Shown: positions 14,704 through 29,180, counted from the stretch's first letter. The stretch: 64,000 nt of DNA from Baylisascaris procyonis (GCA_037389465.1 JAZARR010000279.1:62001-126000), one strand, 5' to 3'. Translations and numbers: made by a program. Notes: generated by a model not told the origin, from the letters alone.

Positions 14704-14851
14704 GTGGACTTTTTTATATTTAAATTGTTTTTGTGGACTTTTTTATATTTAAAATTGTTTTTGTCGACTTTTTTATATTTAAAATTGTTTTTGTGGACTT
14801 TTTTATATTTAAAATTGTTTTTGTGGACTTTTTATATTTAAAATTGTTTTT
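14704..14851 (+). repeat. 148-bp five-unit cassette, copy 1
   Basis: The unit order is an AAA 29-mer, a consensus unit, a GTCGAC unit, a consensus unit and a T5 29-mer. Identical 148-bp cassettes lie at 35,144-35,291, 35,620-35,767 and 50,862-51,009. The shorter order of AAA unit, consensus, GTCGAC and T5 unit is found at 14,466-14,583, 24,703-24,820 and 33,657-33,774. The linked order shows that multi-unit blocks, and not single units, have been copied. Confidence 0.87.
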
Positions 14852-17800
14852 GTGGACTTTTTTATATTTAGAATTGTTTTTGTCGACTTTTTTATATTTA
14901 AAATTGTTTTTGTGGACTTTTTTATATTTAAAATTGTTTTTGTGGACTTTTTATATTTAAAATTGTTTTTGTGGACTTTTTTATATTTAAAATTGTTTTT
15001 GTGGACTTTTTTATATTTAAAATTGTTTTTGTCGACTTTTTTATATTTAAAATTGTTTTTGTGGACTTTTTTATATTTAAAATTGTTTTTGTGGACTTTT
15101 TTATATTTAAAATTGTTTTTGTGGACTTTTTTATATTTAAAATTGTTTTTGTGGACTTTTTTATATTTAAAATTGTTTTTGTCGACTTTTTATATTTAAA
15201 ATTGTTTTTGTGGACTTTTTTATATTTAAAATTGTTTTTGTGGACTTTTTTATATTTAAAATTGTTTTTGTGGACTTTTTTATATTTAAAATTGTTTTTG
15301 TCGACTTTTTTATATTTAAAATTGTTTTTGTGGACTTTTTTATATTTAAAATTGTTTTTGTGGACTTTTTCATATTTAAATTGTTTTTGTGGACTTTTTT
15401 ATATTTAAAATTGTTTTTGTCGACTTTTTTATATTTAAAATTGTTTTTGTGGACTTTTTTATATTTAAAATTGTTTTTGTGGACTTTTTTATATTTAAAA
15501 TTGTTTTTGTGGACTTTTTCATATTTAAAATTGTTTTTGTGGACTTTTTTATATTTAAAATTGTTTTTGTGGACTTTTTTATATTTAAAATTGTTTTTGT
15601 GGACTTTTTTATATTTAAAATTGTTTTTGTCGACTTTTTTATATTTAAAATTGTTTTTGTGGACTTTTTATATTTAAAATTGTTTTTGTGGACTTTTTTA
15701 TATTTAAAATTGTTTTTGTGGACTTTTTATATTTAAATTTGTTTTTGTGGACTTTTTTATATTTAAAATTGTTTTTGTGGACTTTTTTATATTTAAAATT
15801 GTTTTTGTGGACTTTTTATATTTAAAATTGTTTTTGTGGACTTTTTTATATTTAAATTGTTTTTGTGGACTTTTTTATATTTAAAATTGTTTTTGTCGAC
15901 TTTTTTATATTTAAAATTGTTTTTGTGGACTTTTTTATATTTAAAATTGTTTTTGTGGACTTTTTTATATTTAAAATTGTTTTTGTCGACTTTTTATATT
16001 TAAAATTGTTTTTGTGGACTTTTTCATATTTAAAATTGTTTTTGTGGACTTTTTATATTTAAATTGTTTTTGTGGACTTTTTTATATTTAAAATTGTTTT
16101 TGTCGACTTTTTTATATTTAAAATTGTTTTTGTGGACTTTTTTATATTTAAAATTGTTTTTGTGGACTTTTTTATATTTAAAATTGTTTTTGTGAACTTT
16201 TTTATATTTAAAATTGTTTTTGTGGACTTTTTTATATTTAAAATTGTTTTTGTCGACTTTTTTATATTTAAAATTGTTTTTGTGGACTTTTTTATATTTA
16301 AAATTGTTTTTGTGGACTTTTTTATATTTAAAATTGTTTTTGTGGACTTTTTCATATTTAAAATTGTTTTTGTGGACTTTTTTATATTTAAAATTGTTTT
16401 TGTCGACTTTTTTATATTTAAAATTGTTTTTGTGGACTTTTTTATATTTAAAATTGTTTTTGTGGACTTTTTTATATTTAAAATTGTTTTTGTGGACTTT
16501 TTATATTTAAAATTGTTTTTGTGGACTTTTTTATATTTAAAATTGTTTTTGTCGACTTTTTTATATTTAAAATTGTTTTTGTGGACTTTTTTATATTTAA
16601 AATTGTTTTTGTGGACTTTTTTATATTTAAAATTGTTTTTGTGGACTTTTTTATATTTAAAATTGTTTTTGTGGACTTTTTTATATTTAAAATTGTTTTT
16701 GTCGACTTTTTTATATTTAAAATTGTTTTTGTGGACTTTTTTATATTTAAAATTGTTTTTGTGGACTTTTTTATATTTAAAATTGTTTTTGTCGACTTTT
16801 TTATATTTAAAATTGTTTTTGTGGACTTTTTTATATTTAAAATTGTTTTTGTCGACTTTTTTATATTTAAATTGTTTTTGTGGACTTTTTTATATTTAAA
16901 ATTGTTTTTGTGGACTTTTTTATATTTAAAATTGTTTTTGTGGACTTTTTTATATTTAAAATTGTTTTTGTCGACTTTTTTATATTTAAAATTGTTTTTG
17001 TGGACTTTTTTATATTTAAAATTGTTTTTGTCGACTTTTTTATATTTAAATTGTTTTTGTCGACTTTTTTATATTTAAAATTGTTTTTGTGGACTTTTTT
17101 ATATTTAAAATTGTTTTTGTGGACTTTTTTATATTTAAAATTGTTTTTGTGGACTTTTTATATTTAAAATTGTTTTTGTGGACTTTTTTATATTTAAAAT
17201 TGTTTTTGTGGACTTTTTTATATTTAAAATTGTTTTTGTGGACTTTTTTATATTTAAAATTGTTTTTGTGGACTTTTTATATTTAAAATTGTTTTTGTGG
17301 ACTTTTTTATATTTAAAATTGTTTTTGTGGACTTTTTTATATTTAAAATTGTTTTTGTGGACTTTTTTATATTTAAAATTGTTTTTGTGGACTTTTTTAT
17401 ATTTAAAATTGTTTTTGTGGACTTTTTTATATTTAAAATTGTTTTTGTGGACTTTTTTATATTTAAAATTGTTTTTGTGGACTTTTTTATATTTAAAATT
17501 GTTTTTGTGACTTTTTTATTTTAAATTGTTTTTGTGGACTTTTTTATATTTAAAATTGTTTTTGTGGACTTTTTTATATTTAAAATTGTTTTTGTGGACT
17601 TTTTATATTTAAAATTGTTTTTGTGGACTTTTTTATATTTAAAATTGTTTTTGTGGACTTTTTATATTTAAAATTGTTTTTGTGGACTTTTTTATATTTA
17701 AAATTGTTTTTGTGGACTTTTTTATATTTAAAATTGTTTTTGTGGACTTTTTTATATTTAAAATTGTTTTTGTGGACTTTTTTATATTTAAAATTGTTTT

Positions 17801-18665
17801 TGTGGACTTTTTTATATTTAAAATTGTTTTTGTGGACTTTTTTATATTTAAAATTGTTTTTGTGGACTTTTTTATATTTAAAATTGTTTTTGTGGACTTT
17901 TTTATATTTAAAATTGTTTTTGTGGACTTTTTTATATTTAAAATTGTTTTTGTCGACTTTTTTATATTTAAAATTGTTTTTGTGGACTTTTTTATATTTA
18001 AAATTGTTTTTGTGGACTTTTTTATATTTAAAATTGTTTTTGTGGACTTTTTTATATTTAAAATTGTTTTTGTGGACTTTTTTATATTTAAAATTGTTTT
18101 TGTGGACTTTTTTATATTTAAAATTGTTTTTGTGGACTTTTTATATTTAAAATTGTTTTTGTCGACTTTTTTATATTTAAAATTGTTTTTGTGTTTTTTA
18201 TATTTAAAATTGTTTTTGTGGACTTTTTTATATTTAAAATTGTTTTTGTGGACTTTTTTATATTTAAAATTGTTTTTGTGGACTTTTTTATATTTAAAAT
18301 TGTTTTTGTGGACTTTTTTATATTTAAATTGTTTTTGTGGACTTTTTTATATTTAAAATTGTTTTTGTCGACTTTTTTATATTTAAAATTGTTTTTGTGG
18401 ACTTTTTTATATTTAAAATTGTTTTTGTGGACTTTTTTATATTTAAATTTGTTTTTGTGGACTTTTTATATTTAAAATTGTTTTTGTGGACTTTTTTATA
18501 TTTAAAATTGTTTTTGTGGACTTTTTTATATTTAAAATTGTTTTTGTGGACTTTTTTATATTTAAAATTGTTTTTGTGGACTTTTTTATATTTAAAATTG
18601 TTTTTGTGGACTTTTTTATATTTAAAATTGTTTTTGTGGACTTTTTTATATTTAAAATTGTTTTT

Positions 18666-18785
18666 GTGGACTTTTTAACATTTAAAATTGTTTTTGTGGG
18701 CTTTTTTATGTTTAAAATTGTTTTTGTGAACTTTTTTATATTCAAAATTGTTTTTGTGGACTTTTTTGTATTTAAAATTGTTTTT
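18666..18785 (+). repeat. Divergent four-unit island
   Basis: Four consecutive diverged 30-mers begin at 18,666 (CTTTTTAACATTT), 18,696 (GTGGGC with ATGTTT), 18,726 (GTGAAC with ATTCAAAATTG) and 18,756 (TTGTATTT). The GTGGGC plus ATGTTT unit recurs exactly at 20,458. Long consensus runs lie on both sides. Confidence 0.85.
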
Positions 18786-20337
18786 GTGGACTTTTTTATA
18801 TTTAAAATTGTTTTTGTCGACTTTTTATATTTAAAATTGTTTTTGTGGACTTTTTTATATTTAAAATTGTTTTTGTGGACTTTTTTATATTTAAAATTGT
18901 TTTTGTGGACTTTTTTATATTTAAATTTGTTTTTGTGGACTTTTTTATATTTAAAATTGTTTTTGTGGACTTTTTTATATTTAAAATTGTTTTTGTGGAC
19001 TTTTTTATATTTAAAATTGTTTTTGTGGACTTTTTATATTTAAAATTGTTTTTGTGGACTTTTTTATATTTAAAATTGTTTTTGTCGACTTTTTTATATT
19101 TAAAATTGTTTTTGTGGACTTTTTTATATTTAAATTTGTTTTTGTGGACTTTTTTATATTTAAAATTGTTTTTGTCGACTTTTTTATATTTAAAATTGTT
19201 TTTGTGGACTTTTTTATATTTAAAATTGTTTTTGTGGACTTTTTTATATTTAAATTGTTTTTGTGGACTTTTTTATATTTAAAATTGTTTTTGTCGACTT
19301 TTTTATATTTAAAATTGTTTTTGTGGACTTTTTTATATTTAAAATTGTTTTTGTGGACTTTTTTATATTTAAAATTGTTTTTGTGGACTTTTTTATATTT
19401 AAAATTGTTTTTGTGGACTTTTTTATATTTAAAATTGTTTTTGTGGACTTTTTTATATTTAAAATTGTTTTTGTGGACTTTTTTATATTTAAAATTGTTT
19501 TTGTGGACTTTTTTATATTTAAAATTGTTTTTGTGGACTTTTTCATATTTACAATTGTTTTTGTGGACTTTTTTATATTTAGAATTGTTTTTGTCGACTT
19601 TTTTATATTTAAAATTGTTTTTGTGGACTTTTTTATATTTAAAATTGTTTTTGTGGACTTTTTATATTTAAAATTGTTTTTGTGGACTTTTTTATATTTA
19701 AAATTGTTTTTGTGGACTTTTTTATATTTAAAATTGTTTTTGTGGACTTTTTTATATTTAAAATTGTTTTTGTGGACTTTTTATATTTAAAATTGTTTTT
19801 GTGGACTTTTTTATATTTAAAATTGTTTTTGTGGACTTTTTTATATTTAAAATTGTTTTTGTGGACTTTTTTATATTTAAAATTGTTTTTGTGGACTTTT
19901 TTATATTTAAAATTGTTTTTGTGGACTTTTTATATTTAAAATTGTTTTTGTGGACTTTTTTATATTTAAAATTGTTTTTGTCGACTTTTTTATATTTAAA
20001 ATTGTTTTTGTGGACTTTTTTATATTTAAAATTGTTTTTGTGGACTTTTTTATATTTAAAATTGTTTTTGTCGACTTTTTATATTTAAAATTGTTTTTGT
20101 GGACTTTTTTATATTTAAAATTGTTTTTGTGGACTTTTTTATATTTAAAATTGTTTTTGTGGACTTTTTTATATTTAAAATTGTTTTTGTGGACTTTTTT
20201 ATATTTAAAATTGTTTTTGTCGACTTTTTTATATTTAAATTGTTTTTGTGGACTTTTTTATATTTAAAATTGTTTTTGTGGACTTTTTTATATTTAAAAT
20301 TGTTTTTGTGGACTTTTTTATATTTAAAATTGTTTTT

Positions 20338-20517
20338 GTGGACTTTTGTATATTTAAAATTGTTTTTGTGGACTTTTTTATTCTTAAAATTGTTTTTGTG
20401 GACTTTTTTATTTTTAAAATTGTTTTTGTGGACTTTTTTATATTTAAAATTGTTTTTGTGGGCTTTTTTATGTTTAAAATTGTTTTTGTGGACTTTTTTA
20501 TTTTTAAAATTGTTTTT
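20338..20517 (+). repeat. Divergent six-unit island
   Basis: Units begin at 20,338 (CTTTTGTATATTT), 20,368 (ATTCTTAAAATTG), 20,398 (ATTTTTAAAATTG), 20,428 (consensus), 20,458 (GTGGGC with ATGTTT) and 20,488 (ATTTTTAAAATTG). The first two form a 60-bp pair found again at 54,374-54,433. The fifth matches the unit at 18,696. Confidence 0.87.
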
Positions 20518-23025
20518 GTGGACTTTTTTATATTTAAAATTGTTTTTGTCGACTTTTTTATATTTAAAATTGTTTTTGTGGACTTTTTTATATTTAAAAT
20601 TGTTTTTGTGGACTTTTTTATATTTAAAATTGTTTTTGTGGACTTTTTTATATTTAAAATTGTTTTTGTGGACTTTTTTATATTTAAAATTGTTTTTGTG
20701 GACTTTTTTATATTTAAAATTGTTTTTGTGGACTTTTTTATATTTAAAATTGTTTTTGTGGACTTTTTTATATTTAAAATTGTTTTTGTCGACTTTTTTA
20801 TATTTAAAATTGTTTTTGTGGACTTTTTATATTTAAAATTGTTTTTGTGGACTTTTTATATTTAAAATTGTTTTTGTGGACTTTTTTATATTTAAAATTG
20901 TTTTTGTCGACTTTTTTATATTTAAAATTGTTTTTGTGGACTTTTTTATATTTAAAATTGTTTTTGTGGACTTTTTTATATTTAAAATTGTTTTTGTGGA
21001 CTTTTTTATATTTAAAATTGTTTTTGTGGACTTTTTTATATTTAAAATTGTTTTTGTGGACTTTTTTATATTTAAAATTGTTTTTGTGGACTTTTTTATA
21101 TTTAAAATTGTTTTTGTGGACTTTTTTATATTTAAAATTGTTTTTGTCGACTTTTTTATATTTAAAATTGTTTTTGTGGACTTTTTTATATTTAAAATTG
21201 TTTTTGTGGACTTTTTATATTTAAAATTGTTTTTGTGGACTTTTTTATATTTAAAATTGTTTTTGTCGACTTTTTTATATTTAAAATTGTTTTTGTGGAC
21301 TTTTTTATATTTAAAATTGTTTTTGTGGACTTTTTTATATTTAAAATTGTTTTTGTGGACTTTTTATATTTAAAATTGTTTTTGTGGACTTTTTTATATT
21401 TAAAATTGTTTTTGTGGACTTTTTTATATTTAAAATTGTTTTTGTGGACTTTTTTATATTTAAAATTGTTTTTGTGGACTTTTTTATATTTAAAATTGTT
21501 TTTGTGGACTTTTTTATATTTAAAATTGTTTTTGTGGACTTTTTTATATTTAAAATTGTTTTTGTGGACTTTTTTATATTTAAAATTGTTTTTGTGGACT
21601 TTTTTATATTTAAAATTGTTTTTGTGGACTTTTTTATATTTAAAATTGTTTTTGTGGACTTTTTTATATTTAAAATTGTTTTTGTGGACTTTTTTATATT
21701 TAAAATTGTTTTTGTCGACTTTTTTATATTTAAAATTGTTTTTGTGGACTTTTTTATATTTAAAATTGTTTTTGTGGACTTTTTTATATTTAAATTGTTT
21801 TTGTGGACTTTTTTATATTTAAAATTGTTTTTGTGGACTTTTTTATATTTAAAATTGTTTTTGTGGACTTTTTATATTTAAAATTGTTTTTGTGGACTTT
21901 TTTATATTTAAAATTGTTTTTGTGGACTTTTTTATATTTAAAATTGTTTTTGTCGACTTTTTTATATTTAAAATTGTTTTTGTGGACTTTTTTATATTTA
22001 AAATTGTTTTTGTCGACTTTTTTATATTTAAAATTGTTTTTGTGGACTTTTTCATATTTAAAATTGTTTTTGTGGACTTTTTTATATTTAAAATTGTTTT
22101 TGTCGACTTTTTTATATTTAAAATTGTTTTTGTGGACTTTTTTATATTTAAAATTGTTTTTGTCGACTTTTTTATATTTAAATTGTTTTTGTGGACTTTT
22201 TTATATTTAAAATTGTTTTTGTGGACTTTTTTATATTTAAAATTGTTTTTGTGGACTTTTTTATATTTAAAATTGTTTTTGTGGACTTTTTTATATTTAA
22301 AATTGTTTTTGTGGACTTTTTTATATTTAAAATTGTTTTTGTGGACTTTTTTATATTTAAATTGTTTTTGTCGACTTTTTTATATTTAAAATTGTTTTTG
22401 TGGACTTTTTTATATTTAAAATTGTTTTTGTGGACTTTTTATATTTAAAATTGTTTTTGTGGACTTTTTTATATTTAAAATTGTTTTTGTCGACTTTTTT
22501 ATATTTAAAATTGTTTTTGTGGACTTTTTTATATTTAAAATTGTTTTTGTGGACTTTTTTATATTTAAAATTGTTTTTGTGGACTTTTTTATATTTAAAA
22601 TTGTTTTTGTGGACTTTTTTATATTTAAAATTGTTTTTGTGGACTTTTTTATATTTAAAATTGTTTTTGTGGACTTTTTTATATTTAAAATTGTTTTTGT
22701 GGACTTTTTTATATTTAAAATTGTTTTTGTCGACTTTTTTATTTAAAATTGTTTTTGTGGACTTTTTTATATTTAAAATTGTTTTTGTGGACTTTTTTAT
22801 ATTTAAAATTGTTTTTGTCGACTTTTTTATATTTAAAATTGTTTTTGTGGACTTTTTTATATTTAAAATTGTTTTTGTGGACTTTTTTATATTTAAAATT
22901 GTTTTTGTCGACTTTTTTATATTTAAAATTGTTTTTGTGGACTTTTTTATATTTAAAATTGTTTTTGTGGACTTTTTTATATTTAAATTGTTTTTGTGGA
23001 CTTTTTTATATTTAAAATTGTTTTT

Positions 23026-23235
23026 GTGGACTTTTTTATATTTAAAATTCTTTTTGTGGACTTTTTTATATTTAAAATTGTTTTTGTCGACTTTTTTATA
23101 TTTAAAATTGTTTTTGTCGACTTTCTTATATTTAAAATTGTTTTTGTTTACTTTTCTATATTTAAAATTGTTTTTGTGGACTTTTTTATATTTAAAATTG
23201 TTTTTGTTGACTTTTTTATATTTAAAATTGTTTTT
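23026..23235 (+). repeat. Divergent seven-unit island
   Basis: Units begin at 23,026 (AAAATTC), 23,056 (consensus), 23,086 (GTCGAC), 23,116 (GTCGAC with CTTTCTTATA), 23,146 (GTTTAC with CTTTTCTATA), 23,176 (consensus) and 23,206 (GTTGAC). The order AAAATTC unit, consensus, GTCGAC, GTCGAC recurs from 25,420. GTTTAC is otherwise seen at the degenerate edge (62,921). Confidence 0.82.
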
Positions 23236-26200
23236 GTGGACTTTTTTATATTTAAAATTGTTTTTGTGGACTTTTTTATATTTAAAATTGTTTTTGTGGA
23301 CTTTTTTATATTTAAAATTGTTTTTGTGGACTTTTTTATATTTAAAATTGTTTTTGTGGACTTTTTTATATTTAAAATTGTTTTTGTGGACTTTTTTATA
23401 TTTAAAATTGTTTTTGTGGACTTTTTTATATTTAAAATTGTTTTTGTGGACTTTTTTATATTTAAAATTGTTTTTGTGGACTTTTTTATATTTAAAATTG
23501 TTTTTGTCGACTTTTTTATATTTAAAATTGTTTTTGTGGACTTTTTTATATTTAAAATTGTTTTTGTGGACTTTTTTATATTTAAAATTGTTTTTGTGGA
23601 CTTTTTTATTTTAAAATTGTTTTTGTGGACTTTTTTATATTTAAAATTGTTTTTGTGGACTTTTTTATATTTAAAATTGTTTTTGTCGACTTTTTTATAT
23701 TTAAAATTGTTTTTGTGGACTTTTTTATATTTAAAATTGTTTTTGTGGACTTTTTTATATTTAAAATTGTTTTTGTGGACTTTTTTATATTTAAAATTGT
23801 TTTTGTGGACTTTTTTATATTTAAAATTGTTTTTGTCGACTTTTTTATATTTAAAATTGTTTTTGTCGACTTTTTTATATTTAAAATTGTTTTTGTGGAC
23901 TTTTTTATATTTAAAATTGTTTTTGTGGACTTTTTATATTTAAAATTGTTTTTGTGGACTTTTTTATATTTAAAATTGTTTTTGTGGACTTTTTTATATT
24001 TAAAATTGTTTTTGTGGACTTTTTTATATTTAAAATTGTTTTTGTGGACTTTTTTATATTTAAAATTGTTTTTGTGGACTTTTTTATATTTAAAATTGTT
24101 TTTGTGGACTTTTTTATATTTAAAATTGTTTTTGTGGACTTTTTTATATTTAAAATTGTTTTTGTCGACTTTTTTATATTTAAAATTGTTTTTGTGGACT
24201 TTTTTATATTTAAAATTGTTTTTGTGGACTTTTTTATATTTAAAATTGTTTTTGTGGACTTTTTTATATTTAAAATTGTTTTTGTGGACTTTTTTATATT
24301 TAAAATTGTTTTTGTGGACTTTTTTATATTTAAAATTGTTTTTGTGGACTTTTTTATATTTAAAATTGTTTTTGTGGACTTTTTTATATTTAAAATTGTT
24401 TTTGTGGACTTTTTTATATTTAAAATTGTTTTTGTGGACTTTTTTATATTTAAAATTGTTTTTGTGGACTTTTTTATATTTAAATTGTTTTTGTGGACTT
24501 TTTTATATTTAAAATTGTTTTTGTCGACTTTTTTATATTTAAAATTGTTTTTGTGGACTTTTTTATATTTAAAATTGTTTTTGTGGACTTTTTTATATTT
24601 AAAATTGTTTTTGTGGACTTTTTTATATTTAAAATTGTTTTTGTGGACTTTTTTATATTTAAAATTGTTTTTGTGGACTTTTTTATATTTAAAATTGTTT
24701 TTGTGGACTTTTTTATATTTAAATTGTTTTTGTGGACTTTTTTATATTTAAAATTGTTTTTGTCGACTTTTTTATATTTAAAATTGTTTTTGTGGACTTT
24801 TTATATTTAAAATTGTTTTTGTGGACTTTTTTATATTTAAAATTGTTTTTGTGGACTTTTTTATATTTAAAATTGTTTTTGTCGACTTTTTTATATTTAA
24901 AATTGTTTTTGTGGACTTTTTTATATTTAAAATTGTTTTTGTGGACTTTTTTATATTTAAAATTGTTTTTGTGGACTTTTTTATATTTAAATTGTTTTTG
25001 TGGACTTTTTTATATTTAAAATTGTTTTTGTGGACTTTTTTATATTTAAAATTGTTTTTGTGGACTTTTTTATATTTAAAATTGTTTTTGTGGACTTTTT
25101 TATATTTAAAATTGTTTTTGTGGACTTTTTTATATTTAAAATTGTTTTTGTGGACTTTTTTATATTTAAAATTGTTTTTGTCGACTTTTTTATATTTAAA
25201 ATTGTTTTTGTGGACTTTTTTATATTTAAAATTGTTTTTGTGGACTTTTTTATATTTAAAATTGTTTTTGTGGACTTTTTCATATTTAAAATTGTTTTTG
25301 TGGACTTTTTTATATTTAAAATTGTTTTTGTCGACTTTTTTATATTTAAAATTGTTTTTGTGGACTTTTTTATATTTAAAATTGTTTTTGTGGACTTTTT
25401 TATATTTAAAATTGTTTTTGTGGACTTTTTTATGTTTAAAATTCTTTTTGTGGACTTTTTTATATTTAAAATTGTTTTTGTCGACTTTTTTATATTTAAA
25501 ATTGTTTTTGTCGACTTTTTTATATTTAAAATTGTTTTTGTGGACTTTTTTATATTTAAAATTGTTTTTGTCGACTTTTTTATATTTAAAATTGTTTTTG
25601 TGGACTTTTTTATATTTAAAATTGTTTTTGTGGACTTTTTTATATTTAAAATTGTTTTTGTGGACTTTTTATATTTAAAATTGTTTTTGTGGACTTTTTA
25701 TATTTAAAATTGTTTTTGTCGACTTTTTTTATTTAAAATTGTTTTTGTGGACTTTTTTATATTTAAAATTGTTTTTGTGGACTTTTTTATATTTAAAATT
25801 GTTTTTGTGGACTTTTTTATATTTAAAATTGTTTTTGTGGACTTTTTTATATTTAAAATTGTTTTTGTGGACTTTTTTATATTTAAAATTGTTTTTGTCG
25901 ACTTTTTTATATTTAAAATTGTTTTTGTGGACTTTTTTATATTTAAAATTGTTTTTGTGGACTTTTTATATTTAAAATTGTTTTTGTCGACTTTTTTATA
26001 TTTAAAATTGTTTTTGTGGACTTTTTTATATTTAAAATTGTTTTTGTGGACTTTTTTATATTTAAAATTGTTTTTGTGGACTTTTTTATATTTAAAATTG
26101 TTTTTGTCGACTTTTTTTATTTAAAATTGTTTTTGTGGACTTTTTTATATTTAAAATTGTTTTTGTGGACTTTTTTATATTTAAAATTGTTTTTGTGGAC

Positions 26201-28911
26201 TTTTTTATATTTAAAATTGTTTTTGTGGACTTTTTTATATTTAAAATTGTTTTTGTGGACTTTTTTATATTTAAATTGTTTTTGTGGACTTTTTTATATT
26301 TAAAATTGTTTTTGTGGACTTTTTTATATTTAAAATTGTTTTTGTGGACTTTTTTATATTTAAAATTGTTTTTGTGGACTTTTTTATATTTAAATTTGTT
26401 TTTGTGGACTTTTTTATATTTAAAATTGTTTTTGTGGACTTTTTTATATTTAAAATTGTTTTTGTGGACTTTTTTATATTTAAAATTGTTTTTGTGGACT
26501 TTTTTATATTTAAAATTGTTTTTGTGACTTTTTTATATTTAAAATTGTTTTTGTGGACTTTTTTATATTTAAAATTGTTTTTGTGGACTTTTTATATTTA
26601 AAATTGTTTTTGTGGACTTTTTTATATTTAAAATTGTTTTTGTGGACTTTTTTATATTTAAAATTGTTTTTGTCGACTTTTTTATATTTAAAATTGTTTT
26701 TGTGGACTTTTTATATTTAAAATTGTTTTTGTGGACTTTTTTATATTTAAAATTGTTTTTGTGGACTTTTTTATATTTAAAATTGTTTTTGTGGACTTTT
26801 TTATATTTAAAATTGTTTTTGTGGACTTTTTTATATTTAAAATTGTTTTTGTGGACTTTTTTATATTTAAAATTGTTTTTGTGGACTTTTTTATATTTAA
26901 AATTGTTTTTGTGGACTTTTTTATATTTAAAATTGTTTTTGTGGACTTTTTTATATTTAAAATTGTTTTTGTGGACTTTTTTATATTTAAAATTGTTTTT
27001 GTGGACTTTTTTATATTTAAAATTGTTTTTGTGGACTTTTTTATATTTAAAATTGTTTTTGTGGACTTTTTTATATTTAAAATTGTTTTTGTGGACTTTT
27101 TTATATTTAAAATTGTTTTTGTCGACTTTTTTATATTTAAAATTGTTTTTGTGGACTTTTTTATATTTAAAATTGTTTTTGTGGACTTTTTTATATTTAA
27201 AATTGTTTTTGTGGACTTTTTTATATTTAAAATTGTTTTTGTGGACTTTTTTATATTTAAAATTGTTTTTGTGGACTTTTTTATATTTAAAATTGTTTTT
27301 GTCGACTTTTTTATATTTAAAATTGTTTTTGTGGACTTTTTTATATTTAAAATTGTTTTTGTGGACTTTTTTATATTTAAAATTGTTTTTGTGGACTTTT
27401 TATATTTAAAATTGTTTTTGTGGACTTTTTTATATTTAAAATTGTTTTTGTGGACTTTTTTATATTTAAAATTGTTTTTGTGGACTTTTTTATATTTAAA
27501 ATTGTTTTTGTGGACTTTTTTATATTTAAAATTGTTTTTGTGGACTTTTTTATATTTAAAATTGTTTTTGTGGACTTTTTTATATTTAAAATTGTTTTTG
27601 TGGACTTTTTTATATTTAAAATTGTTTTTGTGGACTTTTTTATATTTAAAATTGTTTTTGTGGACTTTTTTATATTTAAAATTGTTTTTGTGGACTTTTT
27701 ATATTTAAAATTGTTTTTGTGGACTTTTTATATTTAAAATTGTTTTTGTGGACTTTTTTATATTTAAAATTGTTTTTGTGGACTTTTTTATATTTAAAAT
27801 TGTTTTTGTGGACTTTTTTATATTTAAAATTGTTTTTGTGGACTTTTTATATTTAAAATTGTTTTTGTGGACTTTTTTATATTTAAAATTGTTTTTGTGG
27901 ACTTTTTTATATTTAAAATTGTTTTTGTGGACTTTTTTATATTTAAAATTGTTTTTGTGGACTTTTTTATATTTAAAATTGTTTTTGTGGACTTTTTTAT
28001 ATTTAAAATTGTTTTTGTGGACTTTTTTATATTTAAAATTGTTTTTGTGGACTTTTTTATATTTAAATTGTTTTTGTGGACTTTTTTATATTTAAAATTG
28101 TTTTTGTCGACTTTTTTATATTTAAAATTGTTTTTGTGGACTTTTTTATATTTAAAATTGTTTTTGTGGACTTTTTTATATTTAAAATTGTTTTTGTCGA
28201 CTTTTTTATATTTAAAATTGTTTTTGTGGACTTTTTTATATTTAAAATTGTTTTTGTGGACTTTTTTATATTTAAAATTGTTTTTGTGGACTTTTTTATA
28301 TTTAAAATTGTTTTTGTGGACTTTTTTATATTTAAAATTGTTTTTGTGGACTTTTTTATATTTAAATTGTTTTTGTGGACTTTTTTATATTTAAAATTGT
28401 TTTTGTGGACTTTTTTATATTTAAAATTGTTTTTGTGGACTTTTTTATATTTAAAATTGTTTTTGTGGACTTTTTCATATTTAAAATTGTTTTTGTCGAC
28501 TTTTTTATATTTAGAATTGTTTTTGTCGGACTTTTTTTATTTAAAATTGTTTTTGTGGACTTTTTTATATTTAAAATTGTTTTTGTGGACTTTTTTATAT
28601 TTAAAATTGTTTTTGTGGACTTTTTTATATTTAAAATTGTTTTTGTCGACTTTTTTATATTTAAAATTGTTTTTGTGGACTTTTTATATTTAAAATTGTT
28701 TTTGTGGACTTTTTTATATTTAAAATTGTTTTTGTGGACTTTTTATATTTAAAATTGTTTTTGTGGACTTTTTTATATTTAAAATTGTTTTTGTGGACTT
28801 TTTTATATTTAAAATTGTTTTTGTGGACTTTTTTATATTTAAAATTGTTTTTGTGGACTTTTTATATTTAAAATTGTTTTTGTGGACTTTTTTATATTTA
28901 AAATTGTTTTT

Positions 28912-29180
28912 GTCGACTTTTTTATATTTAAAATTGTTTTTGTGGACTTTTTTATATTTAAAATTGTTTTTGTGGACTTTTTTATATTTAAAATTGTTTT
29001 TGTCGACTTTTTTATATTTAAAATTGTTTTTGTGGACTTTTTTATATTTAAAATTGTTTTTGTGGACTTTTTTATATTTAAAATTGTTTTTGTCGACTTT
29101 TTTATATTTAAAATTGTTTTTGTGGACTTTTTTATATTTAAAATTGTTTTTGTGGACTTTTTTATATTTAAATTGTTTTT
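28912..29180 (+). repeat. 90-bp (three-monomer) higher-order repeat
   Basis: GTCGAC units at 28,912, 29,002 and 29,092 are each separated by two consensus units. The third is followed by one consensus unit and an AAA 29-mer starting at 29,152. The same pattern, offset by 4,505 bp, lies at 33,417-33,685, and three GTCGAC units at 90-bp spacing also occur at 37,112, 37,202 and 37,292. Pairs at 90-bp spacing occur at 28,106/28,196 and 45,276/45,366. Confidence 0.82.

Larger units (their letters stand above)
8591..26000 (+). repeat. Intermediate segment of the satellite with divergent islands
   Basis: Long consensus runs (for example 13 identical 30-mers at 14,076-14,465) alternate with variant clusters. 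GTCGAC density is lower than at the left end. Short islands with several private substitutions stand out at about 8.8, 11.6, 18.7, 20.3 and 23.1 kb and are listed separately. Units with C in the T tract are still present (for example 12,177, 13,011 and 16,017) but become rarer to the right. No gene or foreign insertion is seen. Confidence 0.9.

Noticed and set aside
18186..18220. Possible breakpoint or insertion at a unit reading GTGTTTTTTATA
   Set aside because: It is a 27-bp unit that lost GAC. Both flanks continue the same array in the same orientation, so it is a simple deletion.
22400..23614. 404-residue hydrophobic repeat protein with apparent membrane segments
   Set aside because: The hydrophobicity comes from T-rich codons (Phe, Leu, Ile, Val). 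It shifts between the two open frames at a 28-bp unit, and the same text occurs over the whole array. There is no evidence of selection on the protein.
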